Assembly (NCBI RefSeq): GCF_902652685.1
Contig: NZ_CACRUY010000037.1
Location: 1 to 53,067, forward strand
DNA from: Mycobacterium sp. Marseille-P9652
GTDB taxonomy: Bacteria; Actinomycetota; Actinomycetes; Mycobacteriales; Mycobacteriaceae
Length of the DNA stretch: 53,067 nt
Direction: 5' to 3'
Below, piece by piece: positions 24,835 to 33,664 of the stretch (positions within the stretch are counted from its first letter, which is position 1; each line of letters starts with the position of its first letter). The translations under genes and the position numbers were made by a program. The notes under the pieces are model-generated. The model ran no database searches, was not told the DNA's origin, and saw nothing but the letters and a program-made list of their open reading frames with translations.

Positions 24835-25356
24835 TTGAGTATCGGCAACGACGACCAGGACGACGGCGTCGAGGTCATCGGCGGCGGCGTCGACCCCCGG
24901 ATCATGGTGGCCCGCGACGACGACCTCGACGACGACGAGCGCTCGCTGACCGACCTGGTGGAACAGCCCGCCAAGGTGATGCGCATCGGCACCATGATCA
25001 AGCAGTTGCTCGAGGAGGTCCGCGCCGCGCCGCTCGACGAGGCCAGCCGCAACCGACTCCGTGAGATCCACGCCACCAGCATCCGCGAGCTCGAGGGCGG
25101 CCTCGCGCCGGAGTTGCGCGAGGAGCTCGAGCGGCTCACGCTGCCGTTCGACGAAGGGTCCGCGCCGTCGGACGCCGAGCTGCGCATCGCGCAGGCTCAG
25201 TTGGTCGGTTGGCTGGAGGGGCTGTTCCACGGCATCCAGACCGCGCTGTTCGCCCAGCAGATGGCCGCGCGCGCCCAACTGGAGCAGATGCGCCAGGGCG
25301 CGCTCCCGCCGGGAATCGGCAAGCCGGGCCAGAGCGGGCACGGGCAGTACCTGTAA
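24835..25356 (+). CDS. bpa: Bpa/PafE, ATP-independent proteasome activator (Rv3780)
   Basis: A 173-residue protein that closely matches Bpa (PafE). It has an acidic disordered N-terminus, a helical core (LTDLVEQPAKVMRIGTMIKQLLEEVRAAPLDEASRNRLREIH ... AELRIAQAQLVGWLEGLFHGIQTALFAQQMAARAQLEQM) and the C-terminal HGQYL, whose GQYL motif docks into the 20S proteasome. Bpa forms a dodecameric ring that opens the proteasome gate for unfolded substrates without ATP. The TTG start at 24835 is chosen because no in-frame ATG or GTG lies nearby upstream; aagg lies about ten bases before it. It sits in the cell-wall gene block, as in M. tuberculosis. Confidence 0.95.
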   Translation: MSIGNDDQDDGVEVIGGGVDPRIMVARDDDLDDDERSLTDLVEQPAKVMRIGTMIKQLLEEVRAAPLDEASRNRLREIHATSIRELEGGLAPELREELERLTLPFDEGSAPSDAELRIAQAQLVGWLEGLFHGIQTALFAQQMAARAQLEQMRQGALPPGIGKPGQSGHGQYL

Positions 25357-25366
25357 GTAGCGAAAA

Positions 25367-26164
25367 GTGCCGGCTCCTCACATCGAGACGCGCGACGCGT
25401 GGGTCGAATTTCCCATCTTCGACGCCAAGTCACGCTCACTGAAGAAAGCGTTCCTGGGCAAGGCGGGCGGAACGATCGGCCGCAACAACTCCAACGTGGT
25501 GGTGGTGGAGGCGCTGCGCGACATCACCATGAGCCTCGAGCTGGGTGATCGAGTCGGCCTCGTCGGCCACAACGGCGCGGGCAAATCGACTCTGCTGCGC
25601 CTGCTTTCGGGCATCTACGAACCGACGCGGGGCTGGGCGAAGGTCACCGGCCGCGTCGCGCCCGTCTTCGACCTCGGCGTCGGCATGGACCCGGAGATCT
25701 CCGGTTACGAGAACATCATCATCCGCGGCCTGTTCCTCGGGCAGACCCGCAAGCAGATGCTGACCAAGGTCGACGAGATCGCCGAGTTCACCGAGCTGGG
25801 CGACTACCTGTCGATGCCCCTGCGCACGTACTCCACCGGGATGCGGGTGCGGCTGGCGATGGGCGTGGTCACCAGCATCGACCCCGAGATCCTGCTGCTC
25901 GACGAGGGCATCGGCGCGGTGGACGCGGACTTCTTGAAGAAGGCACAGTCGCGGCTGCAAAGCCTGGTGGAGCGGTCCGGCATCCTGGTGTTCGCCAGCC
26001 ACTCCAACGAATTCCTTGCCCGGCTGTGCAAGACCGCCATGTGGATCGACCACGGGGTGATCCGCATGTCCGGCGGCATCGAGGACGTGGTGCGGGCCTA
26101 CGAGGGCGAGGACGCCGCCCGCCACGTCCACGAGGTGCTGGCCGAAACGCGGAACGAGATATGA
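25367..26164 (+). CDS. wzt: Wzt, ATP-binding subunit of the galactan ABC exporter (Rv3781)
   Basis: A 265-residue ABC ATPase of the polysaccharide-exporter (Wzt/TagH) type. The Walker A is GHNGAGKST (about 68-76), the signature is YSTGMRVRLA, the Walker B is ILLLDEG and the switch His is in FASHSNEF. It lacks the extra C-terminal carbohydrate-binding domain of some Wzt proteins. With Wzm it flips lipid-linked galactan across the plasma membrane. Its stop overlaps the glfT1 start (ATGA), linking export with galactan initiation. The GTG start has no strong RBS; it lies 10 bases after bpa. Confidence 0.93.
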   Translation: MPAPHIETRDAWVEFPIFDAKSRSLKKAFLGKAGGTIGRNNSNVVVVEALRDITMSLELGDRVGLVGHNGAGKSTLLRLLSGIYEPTRGWAKVTGRVAPVFDLGVGMDPEISGYENIIIRGLFLGQTRKQMLTKVDEIAEFTELGDYLSMPLRTYSTGMRVRLAMGVVTSIDPEILLLDEGIGAVDADFLKKAQSRLQSLVERSGILVFASHSNEFLARLCKTAMWIDHGVIRMSGGIEDVVRAYEGEDAARHVHEVLAETRNEI

Positions 26165-27090
26165 GCGACACCGTCATCGCCGTCGTCGTGACCCACCGGC
26201 GCCCCGACGAACTGGCGAAGTCGCTGGACGCGGTGAGCTCGCAGGACCGGCCGCCCGACCATCTGATCGTCGTCGACAACGATTTTTCCGGCGAAGGCCC
26301 CGGCTCCGGGCGGGTTGCGGATTTGGTTGCTGCGCAACCCATTCCGTCGACCTACCTCGGGTCGCACCGAAATCTGGGCGGCGCGGGCGGCTTCGCGCTC
26401 GGCATGCTGCACGCGCTCGCGCAGGGCGCCGACTGGGTGTGGCTCGCCGACGACGACGGGCGCCCCGCCGACTCGCACGTCCTGCCGACCCTGCTGGCCT
26501 GCGCCGAGAAATACGGCCTGGCCGAGGTGTCGCCGATGGTGTGCAATGCCGATGACCCGCGGCGACTCGCGTTTCCATTGCGTCGCGGCGTCGTATGGCG
26601 AAGGTACGCAAGCGAACTGCGCACCGAGGACGGACAGGATCTCTTGCGCGGCATCGCGTCGCTGTTCAACGGGGCGCTCTTCCGGGCGTCCACGCTGGAG
26701 TCGATCGGCGTCCCGGACCTGCGGCTGTTCATCCGCGGCGACGAGGTCGAGATGCACCGCCGGCTGGTACGGTCCGGCCTGCCGTTCGGCACCTGCCTGG
26801 ACGCGGTGTACCTGCACCCGTGCGGCTCCGACGAGTTCCGGCCCATCCTGGGCGGCCGGATGCACACCCAGTACCCCGACGACGCCGCCAAGCGGTTCTT
26901 CACTTACCGCAACCGCGGCTACCTGCTGTCGCAGCCGGGCCTGCGCAAGCTGCTCCCCCAGGAATGGCTCCGGTTCGGCTGGTTCTTCCTGGTGACCCGG
27001 CGCGATCCCGACGGGCTGCGGGAGTGGATTCGCCTGCGCCGCTTGGGCCGTCGCGAGCAGTTCGGGAAGCCGGGAGGTTCTTCATCATGA
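26161..27090 (+). CDS. glfT1: GlfT1, galactofuranosyltransferase starting the galactan chain (Rv3782)
   Basis: A 309-residue GT2-family transferase with the N-terminal VIAVVVTHRRPDELAKSL, the DxD-type acidic triad Asp97-Asp98-Asp99 in WLADDDGR, and the later FIRGDEVEMHRRL catalytic-base region. GlfT1 adds the first two galactofuranose residues from UDP-Galf to the decaprenyl-PP-GlcNAc-Rha acceptor on the cytoplasmic side. The start ATG overlaps the wzt stop by 4 bases and the stop overlaps the wzm ATG in the same way, so the three are translationally coupled. Confidence 0.94.
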   Translation: MSDTVIAVVVTHRRPDELAKSLDAVSSQDRPPDHLIVVDNDFSGEGPGSGRVADLVAAQPIPSTYLGSHRNLGGAGGFALGMLHALAQGADWVWLADDDGRPADSHVLPTLLACAEKYGLAEVSPMVCNADDPRRLAFPLRRGVVWRRYASELRTEDGQDLLRGIASLFNGALFRASTLESIGVPDLRLFIRGDEVEMHRRLVRSGLPFGTCLDAVYLHPCGSDEFRPILGGRMHTQYPDDAAKRFFTYRNRGYLLSQPGLRKLLPQEWLRFGWFFLVTRRDPDGLREWIRLRRLGRREQFGKPGGSSS

Positions 27091-27917
27091 CTTTTGTCGA
27101 CGCGGCGGCGCAGTCGCGGACCCTCACCCGCGCCCGCGGCGACCTGGTCGACGGCTTCCGCCGCCACGAGCTGTGGCTGCACCTGGGTTGGCAGGACATC
27201 AAGCAGCGCTACCGGCGCTCGGTGCTCGGACCGTTCTGGATCACCATCGCGACCGGCACCACCGCCGTCGCCATGGGTGGGCTGTACTCCAAGCTGTTCC
27301 ACCTGGACCTGGCGGTGCACCTGCCCTACGTGACTCTCGGGCTGATCATCTGGAACCTGATCAACGCCGCCATCCTCGAGGGCGCCGACGTTTTCGTCGC
27401 CAACGAGGGTCTGATCAAGCAGCTCCCCACGCCGCTGAGCGTGCACGTGTACCGGCTGGTGTGGCGGCAGATGATCCTGTTCGCGCACAACATCGTCATC
27501 TACCTCGTCGTTGCGATGATCTTCCCCAAGCCCTGGTCGTGGGCCGACCTGTCGGTGCTTCCCGCGCTCGTCCTGATCGTGCTCAACTGCATCTGGGTGT
27601 CGCTGTGCTTCGGCATCCTGGCGACGCGCTACCGCGACATCGGCCCGCTGCTGTTCTCGGTGGTGCAGCTGCTGTTCTTCATGACGCCGATCATCTGGAA
27701 CGACGACACGCTGCGTCAGCAGGGCGCCGGACGCTGGTCGAAGATCGTCGAGCTCAACCCGCTGCTGCACTACCTGGACATCGTGCGCGCGCCGCTGCTG
27801 GGCGCGCACCAGGAGTTGCGGCACTGGGCCGTGGTGGTGGTGCTGACGGTCGTCGGCTGGCTGCTCGCGGCCGTCGCGATGCGGCAATACCGCGCGCGAG
27901 TGCCGTACTGGGTGTAG
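27087..27917 (+). CDS. wzm: Wzm, membrane subunit of the galactan ABC exporter (Rv3783)
   Basis: A 276-residue ABC-2 type permease with about six transmembrane helices. An N-terminal amphipathic stretch is followed by LGWQDIKQRYRRSVLGPFWITI, the typical start of O-antigen/teichoic acid exporters, and later by FFMTPIIWNDDTLR. It forms the transmembrane channel with Wzt for lipid-linked galactan. The ATGA overlap with glfT1 and the upstream gggagg RBS decide the start. The downstream genes differ from the M. tuberculosis order. Confidence 0.93.
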   Translation: MTFVDAAAQSRTLTRARGDLVDGFRRHELWLHLGWQDIKQRYRRSVLGPFWITIATGTTAVAMGGLYSKLFHLDLAVHLPYVTLGLIIWNLINAAILEGADVFVANEGLIKQLPTPLSVHVYRLVWRQMILFAHNIVIYLVVAMIFPKPWSWADLSVLPALVLIVLNCIWVSLCFGILATRYRDIGPLLFSVVQLLFFMTPIIWNDDTLRQQGAGRWSKIVELNPLLHYLDIVRAPLLGAHQELRHWAVVVVLTVVGWLLAAVAMRQYRARVPYWV

Positions 27918-28019
27918 GCCCGGTCCAGAATGGCGCCGAGCGTCGACTCGTTGTCGGGATTCGGGGCCGTTTGGCGCAACAAGTCGACGGTCGAACCCCC
28001 GAAGGAGGAGTATGCGTTC

Positions 28020-28238
28020 GTGAGCGACGCGTCGGCAGTCGGCTGCGTGGGGACGCTGACCGTGGCGACCCGCGGTGACCGCGGCGCGGGTGAGGTGCTG
28101 GTGACCGTGCGCGGATCGAAGGAGACCTTCATGGCATGGTCCGACGACCCGTTGCCCAAAGGCTCTCAGGTGCTGGTGGTCGAGGCGCGCGGCGCGCGCA
28201 CCGTGGTCGTCGAACCGTGGGAGCGGCGCCTCACCTGA
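28020..28238 (+). CDS. NfeD-like OB-fold protein (soluble, short)
   Basis: A ~72-residue protein with the C-terminal OB-fold pattern of NfeD proteins: [25 protein letters not shown]..., then [26 protein letters not shown]. The membrane segments of full-length NfeD are missing. It is followed by a flotillin-like gene; NfeD and SPFH/flotillin proteins are commonly paired and work together in membranes. I chose the GTG at 28020 because gaaggaggag (28001-28010) precedes it. An in-frame ATG at 27930 would add 30 residues with no recognisable domain and no RBS. Confidence 0.7.
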   Translation: MSDASAVGCVGTLTVATRGDRGAGEVLVTVRGSKETFMAWSDDPLPKGSQVLVVEARGARTVVVEPWERRLT

Positions 28239-28294
28239 ATTGACGGCCCAATTCGCCTGGGATACAACAGCGAAACCCCGACAAGGAGTCGAAC

Positions 28295-29428
28295 ATGCTC
28301 GGTTACAAGGTCCCGGCCCCGGACGAGGCGATGCTCATCTCCGGCGGCCGGGCCAAAAGCAACGCCCCGTTCCGCGTCGTCACCGGCCACGGCGCCTTCG
28401 TCGTGCCGTTCTTCCGCAAAGCCCGCTTCCTGACGCTGGCCATGTGCGAATCCGAGGTCGGCGAGAAGTGCGTCACCCAGCAGGGCATCACGCTGAACGT
28501 CCGCGCCGTGATCGCCTTCAAGGTGGGCAACGACACCGAGAGCATCATCAGCGCCGCGCAACGGTTTCTGTCCGATCAGGACCAGATGGCCGTGCTGACC
28601 GGCCGGATATTCGCCGGCCACCTGCGCTCGATCATCGGCTCGATGACCGTCGAGCAGATCATCCGGGAACGCCAGAAGCTGGCCACCGAGGTGCTCGACG
28701 GCTCGAAGGAGGAGATGGCCCGGATCGGCCTGACCGTCGACGCCCTGCAGATCCAGTCCATCGACGACGACGGGCTCGGCTACATCAACGCGATGTCGGC
28801 GCCGCACAACGCCGCCATCCAGCAGCAGGCGCAGATCGCCCAGGCGCAGGCCAATCAGGCCGCCGCGGAAGCCGAGCAGGAATCACAGCGCAAACAGGCC
28901 GAGTTCGCGCGGCAGACCGCGATCGTCAAGGCGCAATACAAGGCCGAGGTCGACAAGGCTCAGGCGCAGGCCGGGCAGGCGGGTCCGCTGGCCGAGGCCG
29001 AGGCCCAGCGCGAGGTGCTGCAGATGAAGACCGAACTCGCCGAGCGCGCCGCCGAACTCCGTCAGCAGGAATTGGTCGCCGAGGTGATCAAGCCCGCGGA
29101 GGCCGAGGCCGAACGCGTCCGGATCATGGCCGTCGCCGACGCGGAGAAGATGAAGATCCAGGCCGAGGCGGCGGCGTCGCACAACCGCGTCGCCCTGGAC
29201 CGGATGCTCATCGACCAGCTGCCGCAGATCGTCGAGAAGGCCGCGCTGGGGCTGTCCAACGCCAACCTGACCGTGCTCAACGGCGCCGAAGGGCTCAGCG
29301 AGGTGGCCACCGGGCTGGTCGCGCAGGGCAAGGCCATCTTCGACGCGCTGCGCGGCGACGTCGTCGACTATTACGACGACGAACCGCCCGTATCGACGAA
29401 CTCGGATTCCGGCCACGCGACCCGCTGA
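28295..29428 (+). CDS. Flotillin-like SPFH-domain protein
   Basis: A 377-residue SPFH/flotillin-family protein with an N-terminal band-7 domain ([18 protein letters not shown] ... [19 protein letters not shown], about 1-165). A long coiled-coil region rich in Ala/Glu/Gln (about 170-300) follows, then a C-terminal part with [18 protein letters not shown]. There is no transmembrane helix, so membrane attachment would be peripheral, as in flotillins. The family scaffolds membrane microdomains. A good RBS (aaggag) precedes the ATG. The NfeD-like gene lies upstream in the same direction. Confidence 0.9.
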   Translation: MLGYKVPAPDEAMLISGGRAKSNAPFRVVTGHGAFVVPFFRKARFLTLAMCESEVGEKCVTQQGITLNVRAVIAFKVGNDTESIISAAQRFLSDQDQMAVLTGRIFAGHLRSIIGSMTVEQIIRERQKLATEVLDGSKEEMARIGLTVDALQIQSIDDDGLGYINAMSAPHNAAIQQQAQIAQAQANQAAAEAEQESQRKQAEFARQTAIVKAQYKAEVDKAQAQAGQAGPLAEAEAQREVLQMKTELAERAAELRQQELVAEVIKPAEAEAERVRIMAVADAEKMKIQAEAAASHNRVALDRMLIDQLPQIVEKAALGLSNANLTVLNGAEGLSEVATGLVAQGKAIFDALRGDVVDYYDDEPPVSTNSDSGHATR

Positions 29429-29430
29429 GG

Positions 29431-30351
29431 GTGTCGCCCCGTGAGCTGATCGTCCTGGGCACCGCCAGCCAGGTGCCCACCCGGCACCGCAACCACAACG
29501 GGTACCTGCTGCGCTGGGATGGCGAGGGGCTGCTGTTCGATCCCGGTGAGGGAACGCAACGCCAGATGCTGCTGGCCGGCGTGCCGGTGAGTGACGTAAC
29601 TCGCCTGTGCCTCACCCACTTTCACGGCGACCACTGTTTAGGCGTGCCCGGGATCGTGCAGCGACTGTCCCTCGACGGGATACCGCGCCCCGTGCACGCG
29701 CACTACCCGGCGTCCGGCCGGGAATTCTTCGAGCGCTTGCGGCACGCCTGCCTCTTCTACGACCGCGCCGACGTCCGCGAGCAACCGGTGGTCGCGGACG
29801 GCCCGGTGGCGACGGGCGCGTTCGGGGTGCTGGAGGCGCGCGCACTCGAGCACTCCGTCGACGCCGTCGGCTACCGGCTGACCGAACCGGACGGCCGCCG
29901 CTTCGTGCCCGAACTCCTGGCCCGCCACGGCATCGCGGGACCGGCCGTCGGCGAACTGGAGCGCGCCGGGTCCATCACGCTCGGGGGCCGAACCGTCGCG
30001 CTTTCCGACGTCACCGAACCCCGGCCCGGCCAGCGCTTCGCCTTCGTCATGGACACCCGGCTGTGCGACGCCGTGTTCGCCCTGGCCGAGGGAGCAGACA
30101 TGCTGGTCATCGAGGCGACGTTCCTGAGCGTGGACACCGACCTGGCTGTGCGCTACGGGCATCTGACCGCGCGTCAGGCGGCGCAGGCGGCGGCCGAGTG
30201 CGGGGTGCGGCGGCTGGTGCTCACCCACTTCTCTCAGCGCTACCCCGAGAGCCAACGTTTTCGCGACGAGGCGGCCGAGGTGTTCGGCGGTGACATCGTC
30301 GTCGCCGAGGATCTCGCCAAGATTCAAGTCCCCAAACGGCTTGCGGAATAG
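29431..30351 (+). CDS. Ribonuclease Z-like metallo-beta-lactamase protein
   Basis: A 306-residue MBL-fold protein of the RNase Z/ElaC branch. The zinc motif is HFHGDH (His63, His65, Asp67, His68) in [23 protein letters not shown] carries the bridging Asp, [17 protein letters not shown] the family HxTA element, and [10 protein letters not shown] the last His. RNase Z cuts the 3' trailer of pre-tRNAs lacking CCA, and the tRNAs in this window do lack encoded CCA. M. tuberculosis has its RNase Z at Rv2407, so this may be an additional copy. The GTG at 29431 follows the flotillin stop by two bases. Confidence 0.88.
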   Translation: MSPRELIVLGTASQVPTRHRNHNGYLLRWDGEGLLFDPGEGTQRQMLLAGVPVSDVTRLCLTHFHGDHCLGVPGIVQRLSLDGIPRPVHAHYPASGREFFERLRHACLFYDRADVREQPVVADGPVATGAFGVLEARALEHSVDAVGYRLTEPDGRRFVPELLARHGIAGPAVGELERAGSITLGGRTVALSDVTEPRPGQRFAFVMDTRLCDAVFALAEGADMLVIEATFLSVDTDLAVRYGHLTARQAAQAAAECGVRRLVLTHFSQRYPESQRFRDEAAEVFGGDIVVAEDLAKIQVPKRLAE

Positions 30352-30424
30352 CACTGGCGGCGGCACCCCTCCGGTGTCACACTGGTACGCCACTTGGGCA
30401 AACTGGGCGAAAGGTCTCTTCGAC

Positions 30425-30904
30425 GTGAGCGACAAAAAGCGATCGGCGGCGGACGCGGGGCGCGCCAACCTCGCGGCGGAGCTGGAGCGACTGCGGCAGC
30501 GGCGGGAACGCCTCGAGCTGGAGGTCCGGGACGATCGCGGAATGGTCGGCGACCACGGCGACGCCGCCGAGGCGATCCAGCGGGCCGACGAACTGGCCGT
30601 GCTGGCCGACCGGATCAGCGAACTCGATCACCGGCTGCGGGAAGGGCCGTCGCACGCCCAGGAGTCCGAAGGCCTGCCCGGCGGCACCGAGGTCACCGTG
30701 CGCTTCCCGGACGGCGAGGTCGTCACGATGCAGGTCATCTCGATCATCGAAGAGACCCCCGCCGGTCGCGAGGGCGAGACGCTGACCGCCGGCAGCCCGC
30801 TGGGCCAGGCCCTGGCCGGGCACCAACCGGGCGACACCGTCACCTACTCCACGCCCCAGGGCGAGAATCAGGTCGAACTGATCTCGGTGAAGCTGCCCCG
30901 CTGA
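30425..30904 (+). CDS. Gre-factor homologue (Rv3788 type)
   Basis: A 159-residue protein with an N-terminal coiled coil (about 10-75) and a C-terminal GreA/GreB FKBP-like domain ([20 protein letters not shown] ... [23 protein letters not shown]). The coiled-coil tip reads [13 protein letters not shown] where GreA has the acidic DLSENAEY-type tip. The M. tuberculosis orthologue Rv3788 has been reported to enter the RNA polymerase secondary channel and inhibit transcription rather than rescue backtracked complexes. The GTG at 30425 fits the family start; the open frame upstream overlaps the RNase Z gene. Confidence 0.88.
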   Translation: MSDKKRSAADAGRANLAAELERLRQRRERLELEVRDDRGMVGDHGDAAEAIQRADELAVLADRISELDHRLREGPSHAQESEGLPGGTEVTVRFPDGEVVTMQVISIIEETPAGREGETLTAGSPLGQALAGHQPGDTVTYSTPQGENQVELISVKLPR

Positions 30905-30925
30905 CACGCGGGGCGGCCACCACGC

Positions 30926-31041
30926 CGCCCGAGTGTGGGGTGGCGACCCGCTTCGACCGGCTACGCCGCCCTCGCGATCGCCACGCCCGAGTGTGGGGTG
31001 GCGACCCGCTTCGACCGGCTACGCCGCCCTCGCGATCGCCA
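30926..31041. repeat. Two perfect tandem 58-bp copies
   Basis: Units at 30926-30983 and 30984-31041 are identical over 58 bp (starting cgcccgagtgtggggtggcg). Each contains the inverted arms GTGGCGA and TCGCCA(C). The second copy ends two bases before the TAGACT -10 of the GtrA gene. It fits a minisatellite/MIRU-like VNTR between genes. Confidence 0.9.
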
Positions 31042-31043
31042 CA

Positions 31044-31049
31044 TAGACT
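31044..31049 (+). promoter_or_regulatory. -10 hexamer TAGACT of the GtrA gene
   Basis: TAGACT lies 7 bases before the ATG at 31057, with no ribosome-binding sequence, consistent with a leaderless mRNA. It directly abuts the 58-bp tandem repeat. Confidence 0.55.
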
Positions 31050-31056
31050 CGCCCCG

Positions 31057-31485
31057 ATGGCTGTCCCGACGCCCGATTCCGCGCCGCTGAGCGCGCAACT
31101 CAGCCTCAAGACGCAGGTCGTGCGTTTCGTGATCACCGGCGGGCTGGCCGGTGTCGTGGACTTCGGCCTCTACCTGGCGCTCTACAAGGCGGTGGGCCTG
31201 CAGGTCGACCTGTCCAAGGCCACCAGCTTCATCGTCGGCACCATCACCGCCTACCTGATCAACCGCCGATGGACGTTTCAGGCCTCCCCCAGCACGGCCC
31301 GGTTCGTCGCGGTCATGGTGCTGTATGCCGTCACCTTCGCGGTGCAGGTGGGGCTCAACCACCTCTCGCTCGCACTGCTGCACTACCGGGCGTGGGCGAT
31401 CCCCGTCGCGTTCGTGATCGCCCAGGGCACCGCGACCGTGATCAACTTCGTCGTGCAGCGGGCCGTCATCTTCCGCATGCGCTGA
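31057..31485 (+). CDS. GtrA-family membrane protein (Rv3789 type)
   Basis: A 142-residue four-helix membrane protein of the GtrA family: [73 protein letters not shown] and [25 protein letters not shown]. The motif around NRRWTF is typical. GtrA proteins are thought to help move polyprenyl-phosphate sugars across the membrane. Rv3789 has been linked with decaprenyl-phosphoryl-arabinose and with AftA. The position directly before dprE1-dprE2-aftA agrees. The leaderless-type promoter decides the ATG. Confidence 0.92.
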   Translation: MAVPTPDSAPLSAQLSLKTQVVRFVITGGLAGVVDFGLYLALYKAVGLQVDLSKATSFIVGTITAYLINRRWTFQASPSTARFVAVMVLYAVTFAVQVGLNHLSLALLHYRAWAIPVAFVIAQGTATVINFVVQRAVIFRMR

Positions 31486-31503
31486 GCCCCCGCGGTTAAG
31501 CGG

Positions 31504-31509
31504 TAGCCT
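31504..31509 (+). promoter_or_regulatory. -10 hexamer TAGCCT of dprE1
   Basis: TAGCCT lies 8 bases before the dprE1 ATG at 31518, with no ribosome-binding sequence, consistent with a leaderless mRNA. It would give dprE1-dprE2-aftA-embC a promoter separate from the GtrA gene. Confidence 0.5.
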
Positions 31510-31517
31510 CTTTGACG

Positions 31518-32900
31518 ATGTCGAGCACCCCAGAAGTGATGGCTCCCGCCCGGCTGACCGGGTGGGGTCGAACCGCCCCGTCGGTCGCCGAGGTCCTGCG
31601 CACCGCCGATCCGGAGGTGATCGCCAAGGCCGTGGCGCGGGCCGCTGACCACGGCGCCAGGGGCGTGATCGCGCGCGGCCTCGGCCGGTCCTACGGGGAC
31701 AACGCGCAAAACGGCGGCGGCCTGGTGATCGACATGAACGCGCTGAACACCATCCACTCGATCAGCGCCGACACCCGGCTGGCCGACCTCGACGCGGGCG
31801 TCAACCTCGACCAGCTGATGAAGGCGGCCCTGCCGTTCGGGCTGTGGGTGCCCGTGCTGCCGGGCACCCGACAGGTCACCATCGGCGGCGCGATCGCCTG
31901 CGACATCCACGGCAAGAACCACCACAGCGCGGGCAGCTTCGGCAACCACGTCCGCAGCATGGACCTGCTGACCGCCGACGGCCAGATCCGCCGCCTCACC
32001 CCGACGGGCGAGGAGTCCGAGCTGTTCTGGGCCACGGTCGGCGGCAACGGGCTGACCGGGATCATCCTGCGGGCCACGATCGAGATGACGCCAACGGAGA
32101 CCGCCTATTTCGTGGCCGACGGCGACGTCACGGCCAGCCTGGACGAGACGATCGCCTTCCATAGCGACGGCAGCGAGGCCGACTACACCTACTCGAGCGC
32201 ATGGTTCGACGCCATCAGCGCGCCGCCGAAGCTCGGGCGCGCCGCGATCTCGCGCGGCCGGCTCGCGCGCCTGGACGAACTGCCGGCCAAGCTACGCCGC
32301 AGCCCGCTGAAATTCGATGCGCCGCAACTACTTACGCTGCCCGACGTGTTCCCCAACGGGCTGGCTAACAAGTACACCTTCATGCCCATCGGTGAGCTGT
32401 GGTACCGCAAGTCGGGCACCTACCGCGGCAAGATCCAGAACCTGACGCAGTTCTATCACCCGCTCGACATGTTCGGGGAGTGGAACCGGGCCTACGGCCG
32501 CGCCGGCTTCACCCAATACCAGTTCGTCGTGCCGACCACCGCCGTCGAGGAGTTCAAGGGCATCATCCGCGACATCCAATCCTCCGGGCATTACTCGTTT
32601 CTCAACGTGTTCAAGCTCTTCGGCCCGGGCAACCGCGCGCCGCTCAGCTTCCCCATTCCCGGCTGGAACGTGTGCGTGGACTTCCCGATCAAGGCGGGGC
32701 TGGGCGGGTTCCTCAACGAGCTGGACAGCCGGGTGCTCGAATTCGGCGGCCGCGTTTACACCGCGAAGGATTCCCGCGTGAGCGCCGACACCTTCCACGC
32801 CATGTACCCGCGCATCGACGAATGGATCGCCCTGCGCCGCAGGGTCGACCCGGCGCGGGTGTTCGCCTCCGACATGGCCCGACGTTTGGAGTTGCTGTAA
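31518..32900 (+). CDS. dprE1: DprE1, FAD-dependent decaprenyl-phosphoryl-ribose 2'-oxidase
   Basis: A 460-residue flavoenzyme of the VAO/GLDH family, nearly colinear with Rv3790. The FAD domain includes [43 protein letters not shown] and the substrate domain [18 protein letters not shown]. Cys386 in NVCVDFPIK corresponds to the Cys387 that benzothiazinone drugs bind covalently, so the drug-sensitive residue is present. DprE1 oxidises DPR to the 2'-keto intermediate, which DprE2 reduces to DPA, the only arabinose donor for arabinan. The ATG at 31518 is chosen over the TTG at 31512 because of promoter spacing. dprE2 begins right after the stop. Confidence 0.97.
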   Translation: MSSTPEVMAPARLTGWGRTAPSVAEVLRTADPEVIAKAVARAADHGARGVIARGLGRSYGDNAQNGGGLVIDMNALNTIHSISADTRLADLDAGVNLDQLMKAALPFGLWVPVLPGTRQVTIGGAIACDIHGKNHHSAGSFGNHVRSMDLLTADGQIRRLTPTGEESELFWATVGGNGLTGIILRATIEMTPTETAYFVADGDVTASLDETIAFHSDGSEADYTYSSAWFDAISAPPKLGRAAISRGRLARLDELPAKLRRSPLKFDAPQLLTLPDVFPNGLANKYTFMPIGELWYRKSGTYRGKIQNLTQFYHPLDMFGEWNRAYGRAGFTQYQFVVPTTAVEEFKGIIRDIQSSGHYSFLNVFKLFGPGNRAPLSFPIPGWNVCVDFPIKAGLGGFLNELDSRVLEFGGRVYTAKDSRVSADTFHAMYPRIDEWIALRRRVDPARVFASDMARRLELL

Positions 32901-33662
32901 ATGCTTGACGCCGTGGGGAATCCACAGACCATCCTGCTGCTCGGGGGCACGTCGGAGATCGGCCTGGCCATCTGCGAGCGTTACCTTCGGGACGCGCACG
33001 CGCGCATCATCCTGGCCGCGATGCCCGGCGACCCGGGCCGCGACGCCGCGGTGGCCCAGATGACGGCCGCCGGCGCGAAGTCGGTGGAGCTCATCGACTT
33101 CGAGGCCACCGACCCCGATAGTCATCCGAAGACCATCGACCAGGCGTTCAGTGGCGGCGATGTCGACGTGGCGATCGTAGCGTTCGGCATCCTCGGCGAC
33201 GCCGAGGAGTTGTGGCAGAACCAGCGCAAGGCGGTGCTGGCTGCCGAAATCAACTACACCGCGGCTGTTTCCGTGGGAGTCCTACTCGGCGAGAAGATGC
33301 GCGCCCAGGGCTTCGGCCAGATCATCGCGATGAGCACGGTGGCCGGCGAACGGGTGCGGCGGTCCAACTTCGTCTACGGCTCCACCAAGGCAGGGCTGGA
33401 CGGGTTCTACCTTGGCCTCGGGGAGGCGTTGCGCGAGTACGGCGTTCGCGTCCTGGTGATCCGGCCCGGCCAGGTTCGCACCCGGATGAGCGCGCACATC
33501 AAGGAAGCCCCGCTGACCGTCGACAAGGAGTACGTCGCGAACCTCGCGGTGACCGCGGCCGCAAAAGGTAAGGAATTGGTTTGGGCACCAGCAGCATTCC
33601 GCTACGTGATGATGGTGTTGCGGCACGTCCCCCGGAGCGTCTTCCGCAGGCTCCCCATCTGA
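32901..33662 (+). CDS. dprE2: DprE2, NADH-dependent decaprenyl-phosphoryl-2-keto-erythro-pentose reductase
   Basis: A 253-residue short-chain dehydrogenase. The NAD-binding motif is [15 protein letters not shown] (about 10-24), the catalytic Tyr159-x-x-x-Lys163 lies in FVYGSTKAG with Ser145 upstream, and the tail [15 protein letters not shown] is basic. It reduces the DprE1 product to decaprenyl-phosphoryl-arabinose, completing the epimerisation. The ATG begins at the base after the dprE1 stop codon, so translation is probably coupled. The stop is two bases before the aftA start. Confidence 0.96.
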   Translation: MLDAVGNPQTILLLGGTSEIGLAICERYLRDAHARIILAAMPGDPGRDAAVAQMTAAGAKSVELIDFEATDPDSHPKTIDQAFSGGDVDVAIVAFGILGDAEELWQNQRKAVLAAEINYTAAVSVGVLLGEKMRAQGFGQIIAMSTVAGERVRRSNFVYGSTKAGLDGFYLGLGEALREYGVRVLVIRPGQVRTRMSAHIKEAPLTVDKEYVANLAVTAAAKGKELVWAPAAFRYVMMVLRHVPRSVFRRLPI

Positions 33663-33664
33663 GC

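Noticed and set aside
28240-29430. Upstream extension of the RNase Z frame
   Set aside because: It overlaps the flotillin gene in another frame and is Arg-rich. The RNase Z domain starts cleanly at 29431.
30926-31041. CRISPR array
   Set aside because: There are only two directly adjoining identical units with no spacers and no cas genes.
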